Source of the DNA: PHAA01 sp964494735
GTDB lineage: Bacteria; Bacillota; Syntrophomonadia; Syntrophomonadales; Syntrophomonadaceae
DNA length: 64,000 bases
Assembly: GCA_964494735.1 (NCBI GenBank)
Contig: CAZBSD010000007.1
Span: 1-64,000, forward strand
Direction of reading: 5' to 3'
Shown here: in pieces, positions 17,202-25,907 of the stretch
Position numbering within the stretch: the stretch's first letter is position 1
How the letters are laid out: each line of letters starts with the position of its first letter
Notes under the pieces: model-generated
What the model was told of the DNA's origin: nothing
The model's input: the letters and a program-made list of their open reading frames with translations, nothing else
Database searches by the model: none
Translations under genes and position numbers: made by a program

Positions 17202-18686
17202 ATGAAATACCAGGGCTTTGATCAAGACAAATACCTACGTATGCAATCCGGTAAGATCCTGGAAAGGATAGAATCCTTCGGCGGTAAGCTGTACCTTGAG
17301 TTCGGCGGCAAGCTCTTCGATGACTACCATGCTTCGCGGGTCCTGCCAGGGTTCGGACCGGACAGCAAGGTCCAAATGCTGCTGGAGCTCAAGGACCAGG
17401 TGGAGATCGTGATCGCCATTTCCGCCGACGATATCGAACGAAGCAAGCACCGCGGAGACCTCGGTATCACCTACGATTTGGAAGTAATGCGTCTCATCGA
17501 TGCTTTCCGAGAAATAGGCCTTTATGTGGGAAGTGTCGTCATTACCCTCTATCGCTCCCAGTTTACCGCGGATATATTTGAAAAACGGCTGAAAACTCTG
17601 GGCATCAAGGTCTACAAACACTTTCCCATCACCGACTACCCCTCCAACATCCCCCTGATCGTAAGCCAGGAAGGCTATGGCCGCAACGAATATATCGAGA
17701 CCTCGAGATCCCTGGTAGTGGTTACTGCGCCCGGCCCGGGCAGCGGTAAGATGGCCATCTGCCTATCCCAGCTCTACCATGAATACGGCCGAGGGGTACA
17801 GGCCGGATATGCCAAGTTTGAGACCTTCCCCATCTGGAATCTGCCCTTGATGCATCCCGTAAATATCGCCTACGAGGCGGCTACCACCGATTTGAATGAC
17901 GTCAACATGATCGATCCCTTCCACCTGGATGCTTATGGCACCAAAGCGGTCAATTACAACCGCGACATCGAGGTGTTCCCATTACTCAACACCATACTGG
18001 AGAAGATAGCCGGGAAATCCCCGTATCAGAGCCCGACCGACATGGGCGTAAATATGGCTGGATTCTGCATCATCGACGATGAGGTGGTGATCCAGGCCGC
18101 CAAGCAGGAGATACTGCGGCGCTATTACAAGACCCGCTGCGCCCATCTGCAGGGGTTGGCGGAGAAAGACGAGATATACAAGCTGGAGCTGCTGATAAAC
18201 AGCCTGGGGATTACCGCTAAACAGCGCCCGGTGGTGGAGGCTGCTTTGCAGAAGGCCGATTCCTCCGGAGTGCCTTGCGCGGCTCTGCAGCTGAATGATG
18301 AGCAGATTGTCACCGGGAAAACGTCACCGTTGCTCAGTGCCGGTGCGGCCCTGTTGTTGAACGCACTGAAAGCCTTGGGCGGGGTAAGTGATGATCTGCT
18401 CCTTATCTCACCCAACGTCATCGAGCCTATACAGGATTTGAAGTCGAAACACATGGGCAAACACGAACCCGGACTCCATGCCGACGAGGTCCTGATAGCC
18501 CTGGCTATCTCCGCCACCATGAATCCAGCTGCCTCGGTAGCCATGCAGCAACTGTCCAATCTGCGCGATTGCGAAGCCCATTCCTCCGTTATCCTGCCCT
18601 GGGACGATGAGGATGTGCTGCAGAAGCTGGGGGTCAACGTCACCTGCGAACCCCATTACCGGTCCAACAAGCTCTATCTCCGCTAG
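17202..18686 (+). CDS. DUF1846 (UPF0371) family protein
   Basis: The 494-residue protein matches DUF1846 throughout: KILERIESFGGKLYLEFGGKLFDDYHASRVLPGF at the start, KHRGDLGITYD, and a nucleotide-loop-like TAPGPGSGKMAICLSQLYHEYGRG around residue 175. Full length is about 500, as is usual. Structures of the family suggest an ATP-dependent enzyme of unknown reaction. A TAGGAGCAC site lies before the ATG. A strong terminator at 18748-18786 shows a monocistronic unit. Confidence 0.92.
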   Translation: MKYQGFDQDKYLRMQSGKILERIESFGGKLYLEFGGKLFDDYHASRVLPGFGPDSKVQMLLELKDQVEIVIAISADDIERSKHRGDLGITYDLEVMRLIDAFREIGLYVGSVVITLYRSQFTADIFEKRLKTLGIKVYKHFPITDYPSNIPLIVSQEGYGRNEYIETSRSLVVVTAPGPGSGKMAICLSQLYHEYGRGVQAGYAKFETFPIWNLPLMHPVNIAYEAATTDLNDVNMIDPFHLDAYGTKAVNYNRDIEVFPLLNTILEKIAGKSPYQSPTDMGVNMAGFCIIDDEVVIQAAKQEILRRYYKTRCAHLQGLAEKDEIYKLELLINSLGITAKQRPVVEAALQKADSSGVPCAALQLNDEQIVTGKTSPLLSAGAALLLNALKALGGVSDDLLLISPNVIEPIQDLKSKHMGKHEPGLHADEVLIALAISATMNPAASVAMQQLSNLRDCEAHSSVILPWDDEDVLQKLGVNVTCEPHYRSNKLYLR

Positions 18687-18747
18687 GAAACAAAAGTAAT
18701 TTCGATTAACATAGCGTTGGCTGTTCAAAAGTGCAGAAAACAAGATG

Positions 18748-18786
18748 CTCGAGGTTTCATACCAATAGACCTCGAGTTTCTCTTTT
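18748..18786 (+). terminator. Rho-independent terminator of the DUF1846 gene
   Basis: CTCGAGGT and ACCTCGAG form a perfect 8-bp stem over a 13-base loop, followed by TTTCTCTTTT. Confidence 0.85.
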
Positions 18787-18896
18787 ATAATATGACTGGA
18801 TTTGTCCTCCGACTTATATAGTAATGGATATAATATCTGCTGCCTATTTAATGTCCAGCAGCACTGGAACCGTCGCTCTAGTGGCAGGAATCGTTG

Positions 18897-18957
18897 AATA
18901 ACTTGTGAATAACTTGGGGACAGGCACCAAGTTATTGAGGGGCAGGTATCAGGTTAT
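18897..18957 (+). repeat. REP-like palindrome, copy 9, with half copy and second segment
   Basis: A partial AATAACTTG (18897-18905) precedes an exact 29-nt copy (18908-18936). This is followed by GAGGGGCAGGTATCAGGTTATT, the same second segment as beside copies 5 and 6. It lies in a 434-base intergenic region that otherwise holds only the terminator upstream and the leader of the next gene. Confidence 0.85.
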
Positions 18958-19120
18958 TGCTACCGGACCCTGGTGGCTTATGCTAAACACTTGAACGTTT
19001 ATTGAAAATTTATAGTAATAATTTGGAGAAAGTTCTGGCAACCAGCCGCTTTATGACGTAATAATAGGAAGGAGAAGGAATGGCTGAGGCATTCTATTTA
19101 GAATAATTCGGGGGGATACG

Positions 19121-20851
19121 ATGAAACAAGTGAAAACCTTGATGGCGGCGATGATGATTTGGTTGTCCCTGGCCGCCGGCGCCATGGCTGCCTATACATA
19201 TCCGGTCATAATCGTGGACGGACATCAGCTGGCCATAGATATGCCAGCCATCGATGAGAGCGGCCGGACCATGGTTCCGGTGCGGGCTTTCTTCGAGGAA
19301 GTGGGGGCAACCGTGGGCTGGGATGAAGCGTCGCAGACCATTACCATCCTTAAGGCTGATAGGGAGATAAGACTGATCCTTGGCAACAATACTGCCTACG
19401 TAAATGGTATGGAGATCGACTTGAGCAATCCCCCCGCCAACCAGGATGGGCGGATACTGGTCCCGCTCCGCTTCGTGGCGGAAGCAATAGGGGCCAAGGT
19501 ATCCTGGGACCAGGAAAGACAAGCTATAATCGTGGCAACCGACCTGCAGCCAGGTGCTGCACCGGCCCAACCCGTTGCTGGACCTTCCGCTCCATCAGCC
19601 GATCCTGATACAGGACAAGCCGCTCCAGAGGTGCCAATCAATGGGCATCTCGGCGACTGGGAACCGCCCCTGATAGACCAGAAACTTTTCCACTCCGTTC
19701 TGATAGGACTGGCGGTGGCAGCTGTATTGTTAGGCGGAGTCATAACATACCGCCGCTCCAGGAGCAGTCGTGCCAATCGGGGAGGAAAACCTTTCAATGG
19801 CGTGGATGCAGTCGAAATTGACCAATTAAGGAAGATTACCGGGGAAATGGAGGCAGTCGCCGGGGATACTGATACCGGGACCGCGCAGACCTGGTCCGCC
19901 GGGTCAGAAAATAATGGGACAGTCGGCAGGACTTCATCCGGCGTCGCCGATACCCCCAATCAGCCAAAAGTCGAGGCTGTCTCAGAGACCCTGGAAGCAG
20001 ATTACCGGAGGGAGTCTGCTGCCGTTCAGGATATGGATGGTCCAGATTTGCCGGCGGGGACTACAACTACGGCAGACATAGATGAAGTCCAGGGACGAGA
20101 GGGAAATACTGCGGCACAGGGTGCATCGGATGCGGATGATCAGCGGAAGAGACGTGAGCCGCAGGATGAGGCAACCGGTCATAATCAGATCGTGAGGCCG
20201 CGCGGAGCCGAGATACCAAACTATCTGGCACACTTGGAGAATGCAGAGTCATTGAAATCGTCTGAACCAGGTGACCAGAGAGAGACTGCAGCCCTGGATA
20301 TGATAGGAACTGCGGAGTCCGATTACCCGAGAGAGACTGCTGGAGATGATCGGTTGGCTGAACCCGATCATCGGAGCGAGATTGAGTTGGCGGATGAGTT
20401 CAAGACCGAAATGGAAGCAGTTGCAGCCTCCGATACCTTAACCCTTGGCATGAAGACCCCTGGCCAGGACAAATCGAACCTGGCTGAAGCCAATTACCAG
20501 GAGGGGCTGAAACTGATCCAGCAGCAGAAATGGTCTGAGGCCCGATTGGCCTTGGTCTATCCATCCATCACGAAGTACGGGGATTCGGAAGAGTTGGGTT
20601 ATTTTATCGAGGCGGTGGAACAGTACCAGGAGTCCGTCGATCCCGGTTCGGCAGATCCCTACTGGGCGGCGTTGATGGCGGATTATTATTGCCGCAAGAT
20701 ACCTGACTCCTATGGCGGCATCTTCCAGGACGAGATTCTTCGGTTTAAGGATGTGTGCAGCCGCAATTTCACAGCGTTGGCAGAGGATCCTATTTCCCAG
20801 CAGAAGCATGAAATAGCAGAACAAGAGCGGAGACTGCGGGAAGAGTTCTAG
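19121..20851 (+). CDS. Stalk-domain (copper amine oxidase N-terminal-like) membrane protein
   Basis: After a signal peptide (to about residue 23) come two stalk-type repeats: DESGRTMVPVRAFFEEVGATVGWDEASQTITI and DGRILVPLRFVAEAIGAKVSWDQERQAIIV. This is the Bacillota domain named after copper amine oxidase, without oxidase activity. A transmembrane helix (LIGLAVAAVLLGGVITY, about 190-206) and a basic RRSRSSR stop follow. The following roughly 225 residues are acidic and low in complexity. A C-terminal TPR-like helical domain (about 450-576, ANYQEGLKLIQQQKWSEARLAL) would face the cytoplasm, so the protein may link wall sensing to cytoplasmic partners. Confidence 0.8.
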   Translation: MKQVKTLMAAMMIWLSLAAGAMAAYTYPVIIVDGHQLAIDMPAIDESGRTMVPVRAFFEEVGATVGWDEASQTITILKADREIRLILGNNTAYVNGMEIDLSNPPANQDGRILVPLRFVAEAIGAKVSWDQERQAIIVATDLQPGAAPAQPVAGPSAPSADPDTGQAAPEVPINGHLGDWEPPLIDQKLFHSVLIGLAVAAVLLGGVITYRRSRSSRANRGGKPFNGVDAVEIDQLRKITGEMEAVAGDTDTGTAQTWSAGSENNGTVGRTSSGVADTPNQPKVEAVSETLEADYRRESAAVQDMDGPDLPAGTTTTADIDEVQGREGNTAAQGASDADDQRKRREPQDEATGHNQIVRPRGAEIPNYLAHLENAESLKSSEPGDQRETAALDMIGTAESDYPRETAGDDRLAEPDHRSEIELADEFKTEMEAVAASDTLTLGMKTPGQDKSNLAEANYQEGLKLIQQQKWSEARLALVYPSITKYGDSEELGYFIEAVEQYQESVDPGSADPYWAALMADYYCRKIPDSYGGIFQDEILRFKDVCSRNFTALAEDPISQQKHEIAEQERRLREEF

Positions 20852-20873
20852 CCATTCGGCCGGAATCAACGGA

Positions 20874-21230
20874 TTATTTTTGCATTGCCCGGGCCAATTC
20901 TTCCATCTCCTTACGGGCCAGGTCTTCCCGGCCAGCCAGGGATTCCAGGTGATGCTGCATCTCGTGGAGCACCGTGTCTATGATTTCCTCTCGCCAGCAC
21001 TCCTCCGGCTCATCAGCCAGAAGTGCTACGAAAGACCCATAATAGAAAACGATGAAACAACCCAGGATGGGATCCTCGGCATACTCTCCCATGATGTAAT
21101 AGTCGTCTTCCTTCTTCTTGCCTTTGCGCAGATTGAAACCGCCGGTCAGTTGCCGCAGGTAGCGGGACGGTATGCTATCAACGGCTTGATCCAGCATGGC
21201 CGCGAAATTGTCAAAGGATGGCTTGGCCAT
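20874..21230 (-). CDS. Small zincin-like metallopeptidase family protein
   Basis: The 118-residue protein contains VLHEMQHHLESLAGRED, an HExxHH zinc-binding motif near the C-terminus. The preceding LGCFIVFYYGSF strand resembles the minimal metallopeptidase (MPN-independent, DUF1025-like) proteins. The substrate is unknown. It converges with the stalk-domain gene and lacks a signal peptide. Confidence 0.75.
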   Translation of the reverse strand: MAKPSFDNFAAMLDQAVDSIPSRYLRQLTGGFNLRKGKKKEDDYYIMGEYAEDPILGCFIVFYYGSFVALLADEPEECWREEIIDTVLHEMQHHLESLAGREDLARKEMEELARAMQK

Positions 21231-21301
21231 CTCAATCCCCCCTTATGGCTAATTCAATCAAGAATCCCTACCTGTGATTATACAACAAGCGCTCGGATAC
21301 C

Positions 21302-21330
21302 AATAACTTGGTGCCTGTCCCCAAGTTATT
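21302..21330 (-). repeat. REP-like palindrome, copy 10 (inverted)
   Basis: Exact 29-nt copy in the opposite orientation (centre TGCCTGTCC). Confidence 0.9.
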
Positions 21331-21470
21331 TATCATGATGACAATACCTGTCCCAATCTTGTTTTTCCTTAGTTCGGGGCCACAAGATGACGTATATATA
21401 GAGAGAAGCATACCAATTATGGGATGTGATCCCATTAAATAAATGAACTGAGAAAGGTGACGAGTTACGG

Positions 21471-21695
21471 ATGTTGTTTAAAGTGATGACAGTTGACAAA
21501 GCGGTAACCGTATTTAAGCAGAAGAATGGGGTGACCGGGGGTTTGACCTCCAAGACTGCCTATGTGCCGCCGGGAACGCTATTGGAAGTGTATGGTTACG
21601 CCAACAGTGAGGAGACCCGCTTTGTGGCCTGGAACGAACAGTTGTCGGCGACCTTCTTTACCGTTTCGGTAAATGATTGCCGACCCGCCTACTAA
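21471..21695 (+). CDS. Hypothetical 74-residue protein
   Basis: A GAAAGGTGA site lies 9-12 bases before the ATG. The product (MLFKVMTVDKAVTVFKQKNGVTGGL...) has a beta-rich character with no signal peptide or known motif. Codon use is similar to its neighbours. It is probably real, but its function is unknown. Confidence 0.55.
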   Translation: MLFKVMTVDKAVTVFKQKNGVTGGLTSKTAYVPPGTLLEVYGYANSEETRFVAWNEQLSATFFTVSVNDCRPAY

Positions 21696-22061
21696 CGAGT
21701 GAAATCTACTTATCGGTGCAGGCTACAAGCATCGGGGGTAAACTTACCCGCCTGCAGTGCCTCCATGTTCGGCCTGCTATCTCGGACACTTTTTATTATT
21801 ACCTGGTGCAAGTGATAAAATAGAACACCGGCGGGCCGCATATATGGCCGGCAAACATCCTGGCAACACCCACAACGGGTACTGAGCAGGAATTATGTAC
21901 CAGGTGTCGAAATCACTAATGTCGGTATTGCGCCAACGTCAAAATGGTACAGACGATACCCAGCGCATGTGGTCGAGCCGCGGTAACGTGCTAGCCGATT
22001 TCGACGCACCGGTTTCAGACACTGACAACCGATAAAATCTGAAGAGAAGGTATTTTCCATC
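21696..22061. other. Intergenic region without recognised features
   Basis: Apart from a loose GC-rich palindrome near 21836-21855 (GCCGcatatatGGC), I see no gene, terminator or RNA motif here. It should contain the promoter of the sugar-nucleotide operon. Confidence 0.4.
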
Positions 22062-23054
22062 ATGGACAAACAGGGATACATATTGGTCACAGGGGCGGCT
22101 GGTTTTATCGGCTACCACCTGTCCAAACAGCTTCTGGAGATAGGCTATAAGGTGGTCGGTTTTGACAACCTCAACGATTATTATGACGTCAATCTAAAGC
22201 TGGCCCGATTGCGTCTGCTGGAACCTTTCGACGGATTCACTTTCGTCAAGGGGGATTTGGGCAGCAAGTCCGACGTTGATGATATTTTCGAGCGGTTTCA
22301 GCCGGCCGTCGTGGTCAATCTCGGCGCTCAGGCGGGGGTGCGCTACAGCATCGAAAATCCCCAGGCCTATATTCAGTCCAATATCGTCGGCTTCTTCAAC
22401 ATATTGGAGGCCTGCCGCCATGATCCGGTGGAACACCTGGTCTATGCTTCCTCCAGTTCAGTTTACGGGGCCAACAAGAAGGTTCCGTTTTCTACTGAGG
22501 ACCACGTCGATAACCCGGTCAGCCTGTATGCGGCTACCAAGAAATCCAACGAGCTGATGGCTTACAGCTATAGCTATCTATATAAAATTCCTTCCACCGG
22601 CCTGCGATTTTTCACCGTCTATGGTCCCTATGGGCGCCCGGACATGGCGGCTTATTCTTTCACCCGCGATATCCTGGCTGACCGTCCCATCAAGGTTTTT
22701 AACCATGGGGACATGTACCGTGATTTCACCTATATCGATGATATCGTCACCGGGGTGCTGAATGTGATGGCCCGACCGCCGCAGCCTGATGAAAACGGGA
22801 CCAGATACAAAGTTTACAACATTGGCAACAACCGGCCGGAGAAGCTGCTGGACTTCATCGCCGCCCTGGAAAAATGCCTAAGCCGGGAAGCGATCAAGGA
22901 GTTTTATCCGATGCAGCCGGGGGACGTATACCAGACCTACGCCGATGTCGCCGATCTGATGCGGGACTTCAATTTCAAGCCCAACACCCCCATAAAAGTC
23001 GGGCTGCAGAGATTTGTGGACTGGTACTGCGAATATTACGGAGTGGAGGTTTAG
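22062..23054 (+). CDS. NAD-dependent sugar-nucleotide epimerase, probably UDP-glucuronate 4-epimerase
   Basis: The 330-residue short-chain dehydrogenase/reductase has the glycine motif VTGAAGFIGYHL, the catalytic serine block YASSSSVYG and the YAATK motif (Y and K catalytic). The GFDNLNDYYDVNLKLARL segment after the Rossmann fold is typical of UDP-glucuronate 4-epimerases (LspL/CapI). It is followed after three bases by a UDP-glucose dehydrogenase gene. Together they would convert UDP-glucose to UDP-glucuronate and then UDP-galacturonate for surface polysaccharide. Confidence 0.88.
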   Translation: MDKQGYILVTGAAGFIGYHLSKQLLEIGYKVVGFDNLNDYYDVNLKLARLRLLEPFDGFTFVKGDLGSKSDVDDIFERFQPAVVVNLGAQAGVRYSIENPQAYIQSNIVGFFNILEACRHDPVEHLVYASSSSVYGANKKVPFSTEDHVDNPVSLYAATKKSNELMAYSYSYLYKIPSTGLRFFTVYGPYGRPDMAAYSFTRDILADRPIKVFNHGDMYRDFTYIDDIVTGVLNVMARPPQPDENGTRYKVYNIGNNRPEKLLDFIAALEKCLSREAIKEFYPMQPGDVYQTYADVADLMRDFNFKPNTPIKVGLQRFVDWYCEYYGVEV

Positions 23055-23057
23055 AAC

Positions 23058-24224
23058 ATGAAGATCGCAGTTGCCGGGGCTGGTTATGTGGGATTGTCGA
23101 ACGCGGTTCTGCTGGCTCAGCATAATCAGGTGGTCGCCTACGATATAATCCAGTCCAAAGTAGACATGATCAACGACCGGCAAAGCCCCATAATCGATAA
23201 AGAATTGCAGGACTTCCTGGCCAGCCGGGAGCTTGACCTAATGGCCACCACCGATGCCTACCTGGCCTTCTCTGGGGCCGAATTCGTCATCATCGCGACT
23301 CCTACCGACTACGACCCCGACCGCAACTTCTTCACCACCAGATCGGTGGAAGCGGTGATCGCCAACGTGCTCTCCATCAATCCCGAGGCGGTGATGGTGG
23401 TCAAATCAACCGTCCCGGTGGGGTATACCGAGAAGGTCAGAATGATGTTTGAGACCGACAATATCATCTTTTCACCGGAGTTTTTACGGGAAGGTCAAGC
23501 CCTGTACGACAATCTCTACCCATCGCGCATCATCGTGGGGGAACAGTCGCAGCGGGCCGAGGTGTTCGCGGGATTGATGATGCAGGGGGCATTAAAAGAG
23601 GACATACCCGTCTTGTTCACCAACCCCACCGAAGCGGAAGCCATCAAGCTGTTCTCGAATACCTACCTGGCCTTGCGGGTGGCTTTCTTCAACGAGCTGG
23701 ACACCTACGCCGAGATTCGTGGTTTGGACACCCGCCAGATACTGGAAGGGGTGGGGCTGGACCCGCGCATCGGCAGCCACTACAACAATCCCTCGTTTGG
23801 GTACGGGGGATATTGTCTGCCCAAGGATACCAAGCAACTGAGAGCCAATTATGACACCGTCCCCAACAATATCATTAGTGCTATTGTAGACGCCAACCGC
23901 ACCCGCAAAGACCATATCGCCGATATGATACTGGCCCGCGAACCTAGTGTAGTAGGCATTTACCGTTTGACCATGAAGGCCGATTCCGATAATTTCAGGT
24001 TTTCTTCCATCCAGGGCATTATGAAACGGGTTAAGGCCAAAGGGGTCGAGGTGGTGGTCTACGAGCCGTTTGTGGCTGAAGACGCCTTTTTCAAATCGCA
24101 GGTAATTCGTGACCTGAGCGAGTTTAAAGCCATGGCCGATGTTATCGTCGCCAATCGCATGACCGATGAGTTGGTGGATGTGGAGGAAAAGGTTTACACC
24201 CGGGATTTGTATAACCGGGACTGA
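23058..24224 (+). CDS. UDP-glucose 6-dehydrogenase
   Basis: The protein (388 residues) starts with the Rossmann motif MKIAVAGAGYVGLSNAVLLAQ. It contains FSPEFLREGQALYDNLYPSRI and the catalytic cysteine in GYGGYCLPKDTKQL, the hallmarks of nucleotide-sugar dehydrogenases of the UGD class. It oxidises UDP-glucose to UDP-glucuronate with two NAD+. GGAGTGGAGG lies before the ATG at the end of the epimerase gene, giving a tight two-gene operon. A terminator follows at 24376-24405. Confidence 0.92.
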   Translation: MKIAVAGAGYVGLSNAVLLAQHNQVVAYDIIQSKVDMINDRQSPIIDKELQDFLASRELDLMATTDAYLAFSGAEFVIIATPTDYDPDRNFFTTRSVEAVIANVLSINPEAVMVVKSTVPVGYTEKVRMMFETDNIIFSPEFLREGQALYDNLYPSRIIVGEQSQRAEVFAGLMMQGALKEDIPVLFTNPTEAEAIKLFSNTYLALRVAFFNELDTYAEIRGLDTRQILEGVGLDPRIGSHYNNPSFGYGGYCLPKDTKQLRANYDTVPNNIISAIVDANRTRKDHIADMILAREPSVVGIYRLTMKADSDNFRFSSIQGIMKRVKAKGVEVVVYEPFVAEDAFFKSQVIRDLSEFKAMADVIVANRMTDELVDVEEKVYTRDLYNRD

Positions 24225-24286
24225 GATTTCGGACTCATTTAATGCCATGCTACAAGACTGTGCTAGAAAGGCTTGGAGCATGGCCA

Positions 24287-24376
24287 TAGGAAGACTGTAA
24301 TCTAGCTAAACGTCAAGTATCACGCTTGCGCGTGAATTCCGTATTAACGCTGCTATCACTTTTTTGACAGCCTATG
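24287..24376 (+). ncRNA. Candidate structured RNA, copy A
   Basis: CATAGG (24287) can pair with CCTATG (24371-24376), and CTGT with ACAG just inside it. TAGC (about 24304) can pair with GCTA, and a CACGC/GCGTG hairpin lies between. The strand then reads TTCCGTATTAACG, GCTAT and TTTTTTGAC. The same order of single-stranded blocks recurs at 34417-34540 with different stem sequences, which suggests a conserved RNA. I cannot match it to a named riboswitch. It lies between the UDP-glucose dehydrogenase gene and a coiled-coil protein gene. Confidence 0.4.
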
Positions 24377-24405
24377 CCGGCCGGGGTGGTCGGCTTTTCC
24401 TCTTT
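24376..24405 (+). terminator. Terminator after the sugar-nucleotide operon
   Basis: GCCGGCC pairs with GGTCGGC (one G-U) over a 5-base loop, followed by TTTTCCTCTTTTT. Confidence 0.8.
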
Positions 24406-24491
24406 TTGGGGTCGACTCGAGTTTTGCGCTCCGAATCAGTATAATAGAACCCAAAGTCGTGTTACCGCAATGTCTGCAATGGGGGGCAATT

Positions 24492-25190
24492 ATGGATAGC
24501 GACCAGCAATACAGACTGACCGAGCTGGATGACCAATCTCCGGATAAAATCGCCGGGCTGCTTATCGACCTCAGCGAGTTGATCGATGGTGTCCGGGATC
24601 ATCCCCGCCAAACCCCCAGCTACAGCCTGCTCAAACGTTTAAGCGGTGGGGATAAGGAGCAACAGGAACGATTGATGCAGAACCCGCTCCAGCTCCTGCC
24701 TTTGTATTTTTCCATCGTCCAATACGTTTTGGTGGAGCATGTAGAAACGCCCGCGGACTTGGAGGAGATCCTGCGCATCATGGAGGAGCACCACAGCCCG
24801 GGTGGACGGCAAAACGATTATCTGCAGGTTATAAAGGAAACGTTCGCGCGCACCATCGAGGCCAGCAAGGCGGTTTTTGCCCGCATGGAAGCACTGTCGG
24901 CTGAGTTGGAAAAATTCGAGCAAAATACCGGGGAGCAGGCGGAAGCGTTACAGGATAAGATGGATTCGTTATCGGCTGGGCTGGAGCAGGAACAACAGGA
25001 GGTTATGGCTAAAACCGAGGCCATGATAGCCCGGTTGGAGGAGCTGTCATCGGGGCACGTAACCGTCCCGCCGGAGAGCCCTAAGGTGAAAAGGAATCTC
25101 ATCACTTTGGGCAGTAATATTGAGGTCATGCTGGCAGCAGCGCTGGTAGTCCTCTTCGCGATCATAGTGGCAGCCTTGCTGAGCATTTGA
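24492..25190 (+). CDS. Coiled-coil protein with C-terminal membrane anchor
   Basis: The protein (232 residues from ATG 24492, preceded by GGGGGGC) is mostly helical. Residues about 125-200 form a coiled coil (FARMEALSAELEKFEQNTGEQAEALQDKMDSLSAGLEQEQQEV), and the C-terminus is one hydrophobic helix (VMLAAALVVLFAIIVAALLSI) with only a few residues after it, so it is probably tail-anchored. No family is recognised. Confidence 0.65.
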   Translation: MDSDQQYRLTELDDQSPDKIAGLLIDLSELIDGVRDHPRQTPSYSLLKRLSGGDKEQQERLMQNPLQLLPLYFSIVQYVLVEHVETPADLEEILRIMEEHHSPGGRQNDYLQVIKETFARTIEASKAVFARMEALSAELEKFEQNTGEQAEALQDKMDSLSAGLEQEQQEVMAKTEAMIARLEELSSGHVTVPPESPKVKRNLITLGSNIEVMLAAALVVLFAIIVAALLSI

Positions 25191-25230
25191 GGACACTTTG
25201 GATTTCCGCAAAAGCAGCTCAGAAAATAGT

Positions 25231-25270
25231 AATTCCAGGGTTTTACGGTAAATAGCCGTGCCCTGGAATT
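25231..25270. terminator. Bidirectional terminator between convergent genes
   Basis: AATTCCAGGG pairs perfectly with CCCTGGAATT, with an inner ACGG/CCGT stem. It lies between the coiled-coil gene (plus) and the YbjQ-type gene (minus), with T-rich sequence on both sides. Confidence 0.7.
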
Positions 25271-25281
25271 TAATATTTGAC

Positions 25282-25596
25282 CTAAGCGATCTTGACAGCG
25301 GTGCCCGACGCGGTCACCATCAGCATCCCGTCGCGGATGACTTCATAGTCGAGGTCGATGCCGACTATGGCATCAGCACCCAGATTGCGAGCCATGTCTT
25401 CCATCTCGCTGATGGCCACCCGCCGGGCTTCGCCCAGTTTGGTCTCATAGGCCCCGGAACGTCCGCCCACGATATCGGTTATGCTGGCAAACAGGTCACG
25501 TACCACGTTGGCACCCATGATCGCTTCACCAGTGACCAGGCCCAGGTAGGCCGTCACTGGATGTCCTTCGATATTCGGAGTGGTTGTGATTATCAT
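25282..25596 (-). CDS. YbjQ/DUF74 family protein
   Basis: The 104-residue product (MIITTTPNIEGHPVTAYLGLVTGEAIMGANVVRDLFASITDIVGGRSGAYE) is a complete YbjQ/UPF0145 protein, a family with a heavy-metal-binding-like fold that forms pentamers; its role is unknown. The ATG at 25596 is chosen because GGAGGG lies just upstream. A longer frame to 25785 passes through the terminator region and is not credible. Confidence 0.9.
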   Translation of the reverse strand: MIITTTPNIEGHPVTAYLGLVTGEAIMGANVVRDLFASITDIVGGRSGAYETKLGEARRVAISEMEDMARNLGADAIVGIDLDYEVIRDGMLMVTASGTAVKIA

Positions 25597-25675
25597 CTTG
25601 ATCCCTCCTGCGGTAATTTTCCCTATTTTAACATAACCATAACCCACACCCAAATTGATGTGCCGAGACAGAGAA

Positions 25676-25716
25676 AGGACCGCCGGAATCCTCATTGCGG
25701 CGGCCCTTTTTATGAA
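25676..25716 (-). terminator. Terminator, probably for the secreted repeat protein gene
   Basis: Read on the minus strand, GGGCCGCCG pairs with CGGCGGTCC (one mismatch) over a 12-base loop and is followed by TTTCT. The plus strand also ends in TTTTTAT, so it may act in both directions. Confidence 0.6.
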
Positions 25717-25907
25717 CAGAAGGAGGACTTCTGTGTCAATTCTTTTTTCTACTATATAATACGCATAACGAAGTAATTTACACAAGTGTTTTTGATCGAT
25801 TTTATTAAAATTCTTGACAAATATTAAAGTGTCAGCCTTATAGCCAAAGTCGTCGTTGGCACCGGTTTGGAGTAGACCACTGGGCCTGATCCCAGCTGCT
25901 GTTTGGG

